Source: Larix kaempferi (Eukaryota > Streptophyta > Pinopsida > Pinales > Pinaceae). Taken from it: a stretch of 64,000 nt of DNA. The DNA is taken from contig BSBM01000764.1 of assembly GCA_027924585.1 (NCBI GenBank), positions 559,501-623,500 of the forward strand. Reading direction: 5' to 3'. This document shows positions 10,690-22,944 of the stretch, piece after piece (positions within the stretch are counted from its first letter, which is position 1; each line of letters begins with the position of its first letter). Below the pieces are notes generated by a model that was not told the origin of the DNA, did not search any database, and saw only the letters and a list, made by a program, of their open reading frames with translations. Position numbers and translations under genes: made by a program.

Positions 10690-11139
10690 TTCTATGGTGT
10701 CTACGACACAAGTAGGGAATTGTGTGATATCAACGTTATAAGTCTGTTGCTGTTGTGGAGGTCTGTTATTATTAGGATTTGGGACTGGTTGGGCTGGAAT
10801 GGGTGGAGGTTTGGGGGGTGGATGAGGCTGTGGGGGTGGCATAATAAGTGGTTGTTGTAACGGGGCCCTCCAATTTGATGGATGGGGGTAATGATTTGCA
10901 TAATTTGTGGTGGATGGAGGAAAAGGTGGGGGATATCGGGGGTAAGACGGTGGGTAATACGATTGTTGATAGGATGGTTGATATGTTTGTTGATTCTGTT
11001 GCCATTGGTTCGGATTTGGCTATGATTTCCATGGAGTTGGTGCAGAGTTCCAATTTGGCTGTCCTTGATTATAGTAGGCTTGATTGCTCGGTTGATATGG
11101 TCTAACAAAATTATTCCTCCTCTAATTTATAAAGCAGAG
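10690..11139 (-). pseudogene. Gag C-terminal Pro/Gln/Tyr-rich tail
   Basis: Downstream of the gag stop the minus strand reads a low-complexity tail rich in Pro, Gln, Asn and Tyr (PYQPSNQAYYNQGQPNWNS, then proline runs), broken by at least one stop. Such tails lie between the zinc knuckles and protease in Athila/Tat gag. Open frames on the other reading frames here come from the same biased composition. Confidence 0.6.
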
Positions 11140-11685
11140 CTATTCTATTTCTCCTTCAGCTATTGGGTCTTGAATAGCTTCCTTACATGAGGGTAAGAGG
11201 GGACATTTATCATTGGAATGGTCGTTAGTGCAGAGACCACATACTTCTATGGTGTTCAAGGTGCACTGCCCCTTCTCATGTTTTTTTCTACAACGAGGAC
11301 ATAATATTGCCAAGGCTTGGTTAATTTCATATTGCTTCTTTTTTATTTGTAGTGCATCAAGTTGCATGGCCAGAGATTGTAAGATGTCGGTCTTCATGTC
11401 ATCTAACAGGTTTCCTAAGTCAAATTTTGTAAGATTGGGTCCTGAAGATGATGAGGATCCTATGGGTAGATGTGTATCTCTTGTCTCATTCTTGCTTTTC
11501 CTAGACCTAGAATGGTTCTTGAAGATCTGTAGTATTTGGTCATAAGTCTTCTGAAATATGTCTCCATCTCCCAAGAAGTTTAAGATCTCAAAATTCTCCT
11601 CTTTAATCCCCCTAAGAAGGACCAGTTTCAGCGATTCAGGTTCTAGGGTGTAATGGTTAGCTCGTTTGTAGCTGAGCTGAAATCG
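11140..11685 (-). pseudogene. Gag, second half with two zinc knuckles
   Basis: Continues the frame of the first gag half after a TAG at 11686-11688. It completes the capsid region (ESLKLVLLRGIKEENFEIL), then a Ser-rich linker, a short helix (LLDDMKTDILQSLAMQL) and two metal-binding knuckles, CPRCRKKHEKGQC and CGLCTNDHSNDKC. Both have C-x2-C-x3-H-x4-C spacing, one residue shorter than the classical retroviral CCHC. Presumably binds the element RNA. Confidence 0.8.
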
Positions 11686-12264
11686 CTAGGCATAATCTTC
11701 TAAGGATTCACGGTCTCTCTGCTGCATCCTAAATATTTCATCCCTTGTATCTTTTTCTTTGCAGTAGTCCCTACACTTTTCTAGGAATGTCTGTTTCATT
11801 TGATCCCAGCTGAAAATATTTTTTCCTTCTAAACTCATGAACCACCTAAGTGATAAATCTTTCATTGTGGAGGGAAAAAGCCTCAGCTTTTGTGCATCTG
11901 TAGTATAATTGAAAGATCTACAAACTACCTCAAACTCAAATAAGAATGTGTTAGGATATTCTGAAGTCAATCCATGGAAGTTTGGTATATTGTTAGGGTT
12001 GATATTCTTCATTCTGGCATCTCCAAGAGGTATGATAAAGGGAAAGTTGAAAAGCTCCCTGGGTTCTTCTTCTTCATCAGCCATAGTGGTGTTTGAGTTG
12101 GAACTAGCAGAGAAGTTGTCTCTGTTTGGATCATATGCGGAATCAATTTCGTTTTCAGAACTTGGGGATCCAAACTGAGAGTGGTAAGAATTGTTGTCAC
12201 TGTTATTGCTCATGGGACACCTAGGAAGAAAGTGTCCAAACCTATCCCTTTGCCGACGAGGCAT
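11686..12264 (-). pseudogene. Gag, first half with Retrotrans_gag domain
   Basis: 192 codons from an ATG about 90 bases inside the primer site. After a basic N-terminus (MPRRQRDRFGHFLPRC) and an acidic Ser/Asn-rich stretch comes the gag capsid signature of plant Ty3 elements: NIPNFHGLTSEYPNTFLFEF, LRLFPSTMKDLSLRWF and FLEKCRDYCKEKDTRDEI. It forms the capsid-like particle. A TAG at 11686-11688 interrupts the frame in RESLEDYA, after which the same frame resumes. Confidence 0.88.
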
Positions 12265-12356
12265 TCATTGGAAAAAAAATTATGTTTTTGTTTTATGTGA
12301 TTTTTGTTTTCTTTTTGTGTTGTTTTTAGGTGATGTCTCCTAAAAGATTTAGCACC

Positions 12357-12373
12357 TCCCGGCAACGGGGCCA
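12357..12373 (-). other. Primer binding site, tRNA-Asp type
   Basis: TCCCGGCAACGGGGCCA on the plus strand matches the 3' end of plant tRNA-Asp (CCCCGGCAACGGCGCCA) with two mismatches. It lies five bases inside the 5' LTR, the expected place for minus-strand priming. Confidence 0.85.
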
Positions 12374-12378
12374 AAAAG

Positions 12379-13795
12379 TGGTGAGCTTTAAGTATGGGTG
12401 CCTAATGAGGGCAGCTAGACTAAGAGCTTACTTTAATTATCAAACCAGGGGACGTACAAACTTTAGAGGCACTGGCACTATATGTGCTATTCTAGGATAG
12501 TCTTTGTCGAAGTTAGGTGTTTGTATCAATGTTCTTAAAGAGTTGCCTAAGAAAAATTAAATGAACTGTAAACAGGATTGTTAATCTATGGAAGAGAAAT
12601 TCATATGCTAAAAAATCAAATACTGAAAGCAGGAAATCTATGGCTAAGAATTTGAATGCAGGAAACAGTAATCTATTTTTAAGACTTAACTTGCCGAAGA
12701 CAATAAAAATTATACTATGAAATGGAATGCGGGAATTATAACAGATCGATTCTAAAGTAATGAAAGCTTGATCTTTAATCTTACTGTAAATTGAATGCAT
12801 AAAACTCAAAGTATGACCTAACATAATCTAAGGCTAAAGCTAAATTCAGAATTCCATTATCTAATGCTGCAATCTTTAATCAAATCATGTAACCAATAAA
12901 TACTGAAAGAAATCAATCTCTATAAGCAGTTCTAATAATGAAATGAATACATAGGCTGAAAATCTAGATCGCTACTTCATAAATAAATCCAAGTACATAG
13001 AGAAATGGGTGTTAATTATGCCTTGACGGAATGCTGCTACAGGACTACAGACACAACATTATCATACTACAGAATGCGTTGTAATGAACTACGGAATCGG
13101 AAGTGATCAACCACTACAGAAATTAAATCGTATTATTTTGATGCTATTTAGAATACTCTCATCTACAATATAAATTCAATCAATGCACAACACATAATGA
13201 GAAATACCTGTACTGCAAGATCTCCTGACTTACGTGTTGGAGGGTCCCTCTCCAACCCGTACTCAGGAGTGAAAAGAACTTCTAAACGCTGAATCGTAGA
13301 TAACATCAAGTCTTTATTTAAAATAGAAACTTCATTGTTTAAAACTAGGTCTGTAACACAACTGTCTTGATAGTCTGAAACTTAAACAATAATTCTTCAA
13401 AATAGCAGTAGGGGCCTCTCGCTACCCGAGAGGTCCATATTTATAAAATCCTAATGCTTAACCTAACAAAAAATGTATAACTGCCGATTCTCTTTGAGCA
13501 GGAGTTCGTTCTCTACAGATCAGGAAAAAGGCGTTGAGTTTGGTGACGTTCTTCCAGTCCTTTACTTGATTCACGCGTTATCCTTGAGTACACCTACACC
13601 TGCTCATTCAACCTCGTTTTTCATGCAATTAGCTCATAGCAACGCTTTTCAAAACATAACAGAAATAATCTTTTAAACACTTCATTAAATAATTAAGGTA
13701 AATCATTTTCCCACTAACGAGTGTAACTTTTCAACCTTTCTTGTATTTTCTGGTGGGAAAAGAAACTATCAGATACCTGAAATGGGGACTCATCA
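12379..13795 (-). repeat. 5' LTR of the Athila-like element
   Basis: Homologous along its length to 600-2017. It should hold the promoter for the minus-strand transcript; no TATA box can be fixed with confidence. Confidence 0.93.
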
Positions 13796-13800
13796 CCAAG
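13796..13800. repeat. Target-site duplication, right copy (CCAAG)
   Basis: Identical to 595-599 and directly abuts the CA end of the right LTR. Confidence 0.9.
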
Positions 13801-14570
13801 CACTTGTTGTGGTGCAAGAGGAACTTGAGTTGCCTCTTGGAAATGGTTACACAGTTTTTGAAGAAGTGTATGATTCCACTACCTTGGAACCAACCTATGA
13901 GGAAAGTTTTGCACTTTTGAGGGAGGTGAATGATCTTACCCTTATGGAGCCTTCACATGATGACACTTTTGCATATTCTGATCATTTGGGTGATTTGGTT
14001 CATTATCCTACATCCTACACTTCCATGTTTTGCAGCATTCATCCTAATGAAGTATGGGTGAAAAGTTTCTTTTTTATGGTGCCACATGAGGAGTATGAAA
14101 CTCCTATATCTCCTTTAGATAATGATATGATTAGAGCACTTTCTTATTATTTACATTTGCAGCAACATCCTTTGTTACCTTATGATGATACATATTCACA
14201 TGGATGCACCTATGATGTTCACTTGAGTCACTTGAAGACTCATGATTTTCCTTGCTCCTTGCTTAGATCAATTGATATTAGAGGAACTTCATCCAATACT
14301 TGGGTGAAGAGATATATGATTGGAGCAAATTATTATTGGCAGCAACACCCTTTGTTATTTATTGATGATGCACATATACATGCATGCACTTATGATGTGC
14401 ACTTGAGTCACTTGAAGACTCATGATTTTACTTGCTCCTTGCTTAGTTCAAATGATGTTGGAGGAACTTCATCAACTACTTGGGTGGAGAGATATATGAT
14501 TGGAGAAAATTTTATTGGCAGCAACATCCCTTGTTATTTCTTGATGATACACATATCCATGGATGCATAA
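13801..14570 (+). pseudogene. Unidentified acidic ORF, 3' part after the LTR element
   Basis: 256 codons open, in phase with 2-599 once the element is removed. The product is rich in His, Asp, Tyr and Leu, and contains two tandem 60-residue repeats plus the start of a third, each with the core CTYDVHLSHLKTHDF and an end like TWVKRYMIG. A one-base deletion in the third repeat (near 14505-14518) shifts the frame, so it ends at 14570, while the alternative frame continues the repeat. No family recognised. The split by a retroelement and the later stops mark it as dead. Confidence 0.6.
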
Positions 14571-14697
14571 ATGGTACTTATGTGAGCCCCTTGGAGGCTC
14601 ATTGTTTTCCTTTCTCCTAAATTGGTTCATATTTTAGTGGAGTTTCTTCATTTACTTCTTGGATGAAAGAACACATGGCTGATTATTTTGTTACATC
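14160..14697 (+). repeat. Three tandem ~180-bp coding repeats
   Basis: Repeat starts at CAGCAACA: 14160, 14340 and 14519, so periods are 180 and 179 bp. The 180-bp period equals 60 codons and keeps the frame; the 179-bp period is the one-base deletion that breaks it. The third copy is the most diverged. Confidence 0.85.
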
Positions 14698-15082
14698 TTA
14701 CATTATTTTGGAACAGCATGGACATATTTTATTGTGGGATAATTCCTACTCTTTTGGTGATGAGACATGGTACTTTCACCCTTGTCCTTTGAGCTTCAAT
14801 GGACTCACTCTCGATTCTTGTGTGCATTTGGCACATGAGGACTATCTGGTTGATTGGGGGAAACTTGTTTGCATTCAACCCCACTTTGAGGATATGAATT
14901 TCATGATGGAGAGTCTCTCTTGGTCTCGGACCAACCTTGAAGAAGTTCATATTTTGATGCAGGGGCCGGGCCCTCAAGGTTTCAATTGTGCATTGGAAAT
15001 GTTGAACTTCCAGCGTGGTGGTATGATCTTTACATCCTTCCTTGAATTTTTCATAGTGATGAATTTTTATTTTTGTTACTGA
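14519..15082 (+). pseudogene. Continuation of the repeat ORF, frameshifted
   Basis: This frame continues the third 60-residue repeat after the one-base deletion, meets a TAA near 14620, then is open for 139 codons from 14663 to 15082. The later part is rich in aromatic residues (ETWYFHPCPLSFNGLTLDSC; DYLVDWGKLVCIQPHFED). It probably belonged to the same protein as 13801-14570. No family recognised. A GC-rich patch (GGGGCCGGGCCC) at about 14962 stands out from the AT-rich surroundings. Confidence 0.5.
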
Positions 15083-15447
15083 TGTTTGGAAAGATGCAGA
15101 TGAGACAATGGGATCCTGGCATTCTTTGGAATGTTAGTTTTCCACATGTGACACTGCCACTCAAAGATTTAAAACTAAGGCAGTGGGATTTGGGAAATAT
15201 TTTTCCTGCAAGTTTTTGTGGTAGAGCATGCCTATATTTTGGAATGCAATACAAGAAATGGGATGGTGTTGCTTGGTTTCAGCTCACTTGGAGCAGCAGT
15301 TCGATTGTTGGTTTGAGAGGGCAAGCCAACGTTCAGTTGTTTGAGTTCATCTTTGCAGAACAATTTTCCAATTTCCTATGTGGGAGACATTTTGAGAGAT
15401 GGATTCAATCTTCACATGCTTGGTTTTCATGGCATTTCATACTATAA
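15073..15447 (+). pseudogene. Trp-rich C-terminal ORF of the same unidentified gene
   Basis: 124 codons, overlapping the previous frame by ten bases in another phase. It carries an internal repeat, MRQWDPGILWNVSFP and LRQWDLGNIFPASF, and many Trp residues. A frameshift from the preceding ORF is more likely than a separate gene, since both are on one strand and composition is alike. No family recognised. It ends about 30 bases before the non-coding sequence that follows. Confidence 0.45.
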
Positions 15448-18400
15448 ATTTCACACCATACATGTATTAGGATAATTTAAGACCCTGGGATCATTTTTGG
15501 ATTGAAAAATTCAGAAAGGGTTTCCAAAATATGAAAGAGTACATGAGTGCCACTACTCAGAGTTTTGGAAAGGAAGTTTTGGAAGCAAAGTTTTGGAAAT
15601 AAAGTAGGTTCTTCAACATTAGGCTGGGAGGATTTTTCATGTCCCAAAATTTTGCATTGGGTCACAATGGCCTAAACCACTTGGCCATACTCATGATAGT
15701 TCGTCAAATTGATGCTAAGGGTCAAATAATCTCCAAGAATGATGTCCAAGTTAGTAATAATGTAAAATTAGATCCAAAGGGACAAGGTGGTTCACATTAG
15801 AGAAAAACTCCCAATTCAAAGTTGTAATATTCCCATCCAAATGAACTATCATGGAGGAAAATTACTAGTTCCCTAGGTTGGGGTGGAAGCATTAAAAGTT
15901 GGATTAAAGGAGCTACAATACCCAAAATGACCTTAGAATTAAAAATTCACATTAAATGGGTCAATTAAATAATAATACAAAGAAAATAAGGTGGCATTGG
16001 ATCATGAGGGCACATAAGAGGTTTTGGGACCCACATGTGGCAAGATTCCCCATTACACTTGGCATGATTCTCTCACCAATTCGAGTTCAAGATGAAGGGT
16101 AACATACTTGGGGGAGTTTAATAGGTATTATTCATGGCATGAATCATGTAAGGTCGAATTGGAGTGGAAGAATAACTCACATGGAAGAGGAAGAGGCATC
16201 TTAGAAGAATTGTGACACTTGGAGCTAAATTCCCTAACTCCTATGACAACAATGATGAATATTCTATGAAACCTATGACAAATTTTGGACCTGATTGCTG
16301 ACATATGACATACATGACATGTCAGGGCTACAAATATCCTCCAAGAGGGCACACATGGGAGTTATGGAAGCCAATAAGCTTCCCCGTTCGAATTGAGGGA
16401 AGATGGAGACTAGGAATTGTTGGACAAGTGGCACACATTGGAATCTCTTCCCAACTTGAGTTGGCATGAGGCTTTTGGAAGGAATTATAACCATGGAGGA
16501 ATTCAGAATTTTATAAAAGACAAGAACAAAGAAGGAAAGGATCTTTTGATCATTTCTCATTTTGCAAATTGGAGAGCATAGCTTGTCCATGCTAGTGGAG
16601 TGTTTACTCTACTTGCCTTAGTACCAATTTCGAGGGTGAAATATTCCCATCCTAATTGGAAATTGGAGAGTCCATTCAGACCTTTCATTTGGAGATAAAA
16701 TGGATACATTTGTTGCAGGTTGAAGCTACAGGGTTGGTTGTGTTCTTCTCTTCTTCAAATTGCTCCCACATCTCTTCCAATTTTCTCTCTATATTCTTGC
16801 TCTTGGAGGAAGGGCGCACATGGTGAGATGATGATATATTTGGGAGAGTCCAAGATACACCATTTATTTGTAATATGATATATTTACTCTTTATTTTATG
16901 CTCAGAATATCCTCAGTTCGAAATACCAAGTGAAACTATGTAAAAATACCAAACAATGCATAAATGGTGCCATTTTCCCTATATCGTGTTGTGAGAGATT
17001 GAAGTTGCTTAATTTCAATTGTATCAGTCAATATCTGTGATTTTGTTGATGTATGGATAACCATTAATGTCCTGAATAATTTTCATACACATTTCATAAG
17101 TCTTTGGTACATAAATCTCGAAATTCATAACAAGTGGTGGAGTTTCCTAGCTTTTCTCCCTATATGAAGACATGTCTACAAACCTCTGATTTATGGGAGT
17201 TGAAACAACCTTTAGGAACTAATTAATGATGCATTTAGGTGCCCATTGAATTCCTTTAACTAATACATGTCTTTGTTCTGAAATTTGGCAGGTTTGTACT
17301 GCATTTGGGAAGCCATTATTGACCTCTATGCTTGGGGGTTTGAACCTCGAATTTGCTAGTAAAATTCCCCAATTTATCCTGAAGTTAAATGAATGTTGCA
17401 GAAGTCTTTTGAGAGTGTATAAGCATCCATAAGCTTCATTTTTATGTCTCAATACCTTTCAAACACTGTCAGTCCCAATTTAAAATCCTGAGGATTCTTT
17501 TGGAGCCATCTATCCTTGGGGGTTTCAACATCGGTTTTCCTAGTAATACTGCCTTTCATTCTCTAATTGTCAATGCAAGTTTCTGAAGTATTTAGAAAGT
17601 GTCCAAGAATATAATAGATGCTTTAGTGTGTCCAAATACACCTCAATCCACTCCATACATCATTCGAAAATATTTGGGATCATTTGGGACATTTTGGGGC
17701 TTCACTAGTCGAAGTTTCGAAAATTGTCCAAATTGGGAAAATTTTCAAATTGGGGACATTACATGGGTGATGTGCCCCATGCCTGCATTGGGAGATGTGC
17801 CCTTTTTCACCCATTGTTCCAATTAAGAATTGAAAAGTCTTTCCTATGGGAACTTGAAGAAGAGTTTATCCAGTTTATTCCTTAGAGCTTGTGGCATCCA
17901 TTAAAGTATGATTTGTAGGTATGATCCATCCCACATCTTGAAGGATTCGAGTCTCTAGAGTTGGTGCAAATATTTATGCAAGAGTGATGTTCATTTTGAT
18001 GAGATTCAGTTGGAGTAGAGATCAATTGGAGTATCTACGCCCATGTGAGATTCATCTGCAATTCTTATGCCTATCATGAGCTTCCATGTGACTGTCTCCT
18101 ACCCATGATTTGATCCAGTCTCGATATCACTCCTCTCATTCTCTTATTGAAGAAAAATATGCTTCTATGTTGTGAAATCATAAAGATTGAGGACTCTGTA
18201 ATATTTTGATATTTGATTATCATCATAACTGCTATAAATTTCGAATAGAAGCTTGTTGTAATTCATTTATATGTATTTGAGCTCAAATATCAATTCTCAT
18301 GATGAATTTGTGAGTCCTGAGGTAGTTTGAATTTCAATATTTTCAAGGGTTGCTCATTATAATATAATTTTTGACTAGTTTTGCAGTAATTAATACCAAG

Positions 18401-18500
18401 AGACCTATGAGAGTCTATTTTATGTTATGTTAGTTATTGCAGGTCCTTAAGACTTTGTTGAGGCCACCCCAAGCCTTAATGTCATATTTCATGACCCCCT
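15448..18500. other. No recognisable gene; possible long LTR-like sequence
   Basis: Mixed-composition non-coding DNA directly after the unidentified ORFs. Phrases such as ATATTCCCATCC recur (15828, 16640). If the upstream ORFs are the 3' end of a retroelement, this would be the place of its LTR, but no matching second copy lies in the window, so the idea is untested. Confidence 0.3.
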
Positions 18501-21500
18501 GAGCATGTTTGGAAAATCTTGAAAGAAGATTACTTGATGCATACCATAGTAGCACAGTTCCTCTCTTGATCTACAAACACTAACAAAACTTACCTAAAAT
18601 CCTGTATATTTTGCATATTATTATATTAGAGGAAAAAAACAGGCCATCCACCTTCTGATTGAACCCCAAGTTAGTGGAAGGATCTAGTTTGCATATGTTG
18701 GTGTACCCATGAAGCTTTAGAGTAGACTTCAACGACAACTGTTGTCAAAACATAAATGGTCCCAGTACTTTGTGCAAAGGATTATGAAGCTAGCTTATCC
18801 CATGTTTTCTAAGTTGTTATACATCTGATCTCAGTCACATCAAATCCAAAAAATCTACCTTGGGAAGAAGTGGTAGGATTTAATTGTGCCCATAACTAGT
18901 TTTGACAATTCTAGCCTAATACTAGTTACTAGTTTTGAATTTTTCTGATTTGTTCTTTTTCAATTGAGTTAATATATCCCAAAAATCCTAATTGAGGATA
19001 TTACAATATTATAGAAAAAATAGTATATGATGATGTTTCTAGTATGCCTTCTTCCACCTCTTCATTTATTGAAAAATAACATTATAAAAATTAAAAGATT
19101 AATTAATAATGTTATGGACGACCTTGAATATGAGGAAGATAAGCCTTTCACTTCAAATATATGTGATTTGAAAATAAAGATTTTGATAGAATCTTTGATC
19201 TTAATGAATATGTTCTTTATATTTTGGAAGTATTGGAGAAAGAAAATGAGATTCAATTAGTTAAATTTGATGACTTGGATAACATGATTTTTATTATAAC
19301 GTTGCACGTTGCCAACTAAAATAGAACCATGCGCAACTATTTACGAATGACCATCTAATGATAATGAGAAGGATAAAGAGGATTAAAAGAAACTTTACAC
19401 AACTCTTTTTTAATCATTGGCAACATCTTGGAAATCCCATTTATGGTATTGATCGTGAGGAAGAAGAACAAAGTTTTCGTATTGGACAAATTTTCAATGA
19501 TACCAATTTGATTAAAAATTCAACTATGTATTAGTGAACTATTCACGATTCCAAATCACATCATGGAATGTCTCTCATTAGTGAACTTTAAAGTCAACAC
19601 AAGTTTGCCTAGCAGTTTGCCTTATGGGTGTTGGTAGTATTTGTTAACTGTTTTAGACAGCCTTCATGTTTTCATGTTGATGATATAACCGGTTTGTTCC
19701 GGGGATTACTACTGGCAGGTTTGTATGTTTTGGTCATGGATTGACAATTGGACATATTTTACTATTTCGCATATTAATAGTAAGTTATATTTTTCTGTGA
19801 AAAAAAAGTCAACACAAGTTATTTTGAATTCTATATTTTCTACCTTTAAAGTCCTTCATGTGCATACCGTTTATGTTAAGTGAGAAATTTTTATTTAAAA
19901 AGAAGAATCCAACATGATATTTTGTACTTATAAAGTCCTTCAAGTCCATACAGTTTATGTTTAAGTGGGCAATTTTTCAAAAAATAAAAATAAATCTAAC
20001 ATGATATTTTTAATAAAATCAAAACAAAATATTAATAATAATAATAAATAATTCTCAAACAAATATAAATATAAACATATATTAGCGTTGTTCATTTATT
20101 TACTAAAGGGTTATTTTTTCAATTGATAAATTTGAAGTGTTATTATAAATTTCATGTTGATAAGATGCATGAAGGTAACATGAAGCAACATGTAATTTTT
20201 GGAATTAAATAATTAAAATGGAATAAAAATAAATAAAAGGAGGTAAGGGAAAAATATAGGTTGCATCTCCATAAGACTACTGTGATTTTTTTCCATCCAT
20301 GTATAATTTGATAATGCGACTATGACTTGATAGTGTGACTAAACTTTATGAAGTGTCCTTTGTTGGGAAATCCACTTGTGAGCCCTTGTATCCATAGAAC
20401 AAAACGCATTTAATAGATGGAGGATTACTTCTTCTGAGTTGTAAATGCTGGTGGGACTCCTAACATTGTTTTGTCGGATGTGTGGGCATGTGATTGGCCT
20501 CAGGAAAAACCAGTTATGGAGAATAGTATCTCATTTCCGTAGAACTTCCTTAACGGTCGTTCATCTAAATCGGCATGACAAGTAGTTGATTTTACATTTA
20601 TGAAATTTGTGCAAAGGCCAGAGACAGAATCAAGTTCTCACCTTGTGTGTGTGCCATGCAGTTCTCTCCATTTAAGGCCTTACCTTTTCTCTTTGTCTTC
20701 TATCGATAATGGCATAAATCTTCTATCGATAATGACAGTCTTATAGATCAATTCAAAGTCAACAAACACACATTGTCGATACAAGACAAGGTTCCATTGA
20801 TTTGATGGACATCATCTCCATATCCCATGTTATTTATTATTTTTTTTTCAAACTGGGTTTTGAGATTTATGTCCTTTGCAAATTTTCTCCATTTTGGATT
20901 TGAACCTAGGTTTTTAAAATTTTCTAAATTGATGTTCATTAACATAGGAATGATGTTATGTATATCCAAGAAAACCAACACTATCCAAGCATAGACTATG
21001 CCTATTGCACAATCTGTCAAATATTTCACCAATGGTTCATATGCACAACAAGATGATGACCATCAACTAGAAAAATAAATATTGTTATGGGTAGGGAAAC
21101 TAGTAATGTTATCCTGCAATTTATGGGTCCAGTCAATATTAGTAAATGGTGCACTCGGAGTGGTCATGCAAATTGTATACAAACTTACATTTGGCCCTCT
21201 TAAATTACCAACCTATGTTTTCATGGCATTTTATAATTACATTGGGCCTCCATGGGACCAATCTCAACCAAATAACATACCAATTCCACCCATAAAACGA
21301 AGTAACAAGAAACAAATCTCCCTTAAGATGGCTTGGCATTAACTATCCATAAATCCCAAGGATTCACATGAACAAGGTCAACCATTGACATTGATAACAA
21401 TGAACGCCAAGGCTTGAACTTCATGTCGATGTCATGCACTACAACATTAGAAGGAATGTGAATTGCACAATTCTTCTCCTTTGAACGATATATAAATATA

Positions 21501-22944
21501 AAAGACACTCAATATGTTTCACTTAGAAAAAAACAAGATGCACGCATTCATTCTCTGTCCTTTTCACACTTAAAATTGCAATCCTCAATCCCTGCACTCC
21601 CCCTACCAAATGAAAATACCAATGTTGATTTCCAATATATTTAGAGCCAAATTTGATCACTACCTAGCCCTTTATCGTTTTAATCACATATGTATGCTTT
21701 TTCATATGACAAATTAATGTACAATTCATTTTACTTGCCATTGATTACATGGGTTTCTATTTATTGCTTATTATAATTGCAAGAGAGTTTTCCTTTCAAT
21801 TTCATCGACTACTATGCCTACCATAAATTAGCTAAACTTGCTTTCAAACATGTAAAATTATATTGTCTGCGTACACACAACTTTCTCTCATTTTACAACA
21901 TATTGAATTTCTTCTCAACGTTTCATTTCCCTCGCTTTGGGGGTATGCTAGTTTATATAAATGATTTGGTTTGATATGAATACCCTATTGAGATATACTT
22001 ATGACTGGAAGGACATCTTTTGGTTTAAAAAAATAGGATATTTCTCCTAGTATGGTAATGATATCCTAACCCACTTTTGGTCTTTAATGTGATCCTCAGT
22101 TTGATCATTGTTGGGATTGCTTGGATATTAGATTATATCACATTCTAGTTGAATTAAGGATGCTAAAGGTATTTTAAGATGTAGTGTGAATTTTTTAAAG
22201 ATTTCTACTTTCTTTTTATTCACTAGTGAGCAACCATGTTTTGAGTTTTAGATAGTATAGGTGCTTGCATATTTAACAATCAATCATATGAAGACTTCTT
22301 TCTATCTCATAGAATTCATTATTAGCTTCACTCGAGATATGACTATGTTGATATTTCATGTAGGATCAATCACTTGGTTGCATGGTTGGACTAGTTAATC
22401 AAATATGTTGATCATTGCAAATACGATGTACTTCAACGATATATATGATTGTGTGTGTTCTTGTGTGAGAGAGAGATATCTAAGTTTTTTAGTAGGTTAG
22501 TGAGTTGAATTGTTCCATTTTTTGAGTTATTAAATTGTTTGAGTAATGTTTTGTGTTTTTCCTTTCCCTTAGGTCAAAGTTCAGTTCTACCTTATAAACA
22601 TTTTATGTTTATTTCCTAGTGTTTTTTTCCATGCTTTGTCAAGTTAAATTTTGGGAGGTGGTTTTAGGTTATTTGGTTTTTTTTTATTGTTGGAGGCATA
22701 TTATATTATAATTGTTTATAGTTAAACAATTTGTTTGAGTAATCAAAATCACAAAAATCAAATTCTTATATTAATGTTTAATTGTAAGATTAGAAAATTT
22801 ATAATTTATAATTTTAAATAAAATCCAATTATTTGATGTGTAATTGGTTAAATGTGTAATTTTATGTTATTCCAGGTAGAATTTAAAAAATAAATAAAAT
22901 CAAAAAATCATTTGACATGCTTGAAATTTATTCGGATAATGATG
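18501..22944. other. AT-rich spacer, no recognisable gene
   Basis: Only short ORFs (up to 94 codons at 20748-21032, minus) without recognisable motifs. A diverged direct repeat of about 90-100 bp lies at about 19803-19985, around the phrase AAAGTCCTTCA. Confidence 0.4.

Larger units (their letters stand above)
600..13795 (-). mobile_element. Athila-like Ty3/gypsy LTR retrotransposon, complete structure, defective genes
   Basis: Full LTR element read on the minus strand: 5' LTR 12379-13795, tRNA-Asp-type primer site, gag, protease, RT-RNase H, integrase, a long extra ORF in the env position, polypurine tract and 3' LTR 600-2017. The LTRs are 1418 and 1417 bp, begin TG and end CA on either strand, and are flanked by CCAAG. 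Domain order PR-RT-RH-INT, the RT box FMDDF, absence of a chromodomain, the tRNA-Asp primer and the large ORF after integrase place it with the non-chromovirus Athila/Tat group. Every ORF carries at least one stop or frameshift, so it looks non-autonomous now. It sits inside another ORF (1-599 with 13801-14570). A 1.3-kb foreign-looking segment (about 2514-3824) lies within its 3' ORF. Confidence 0.92.

Noticed and set aside
10772-11108. Two overlapping minus-strand frames and plus-strand frames in 10518-11105
   Set aside because: Shadows of the Pro/Gln/Tyr-rich gag tail; biased composition opens several frames.
600-13795. The env-position ORF as a true retroviral envelope
   Set aside because: No signal peptide, membrane anchor or furin-type site is visible in any fragment.
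20748-21508. Minus-strand frames of 94 and 61 codons
   Set aside because: No motif, no adjacent exons in phase; base composition typical of spacer.
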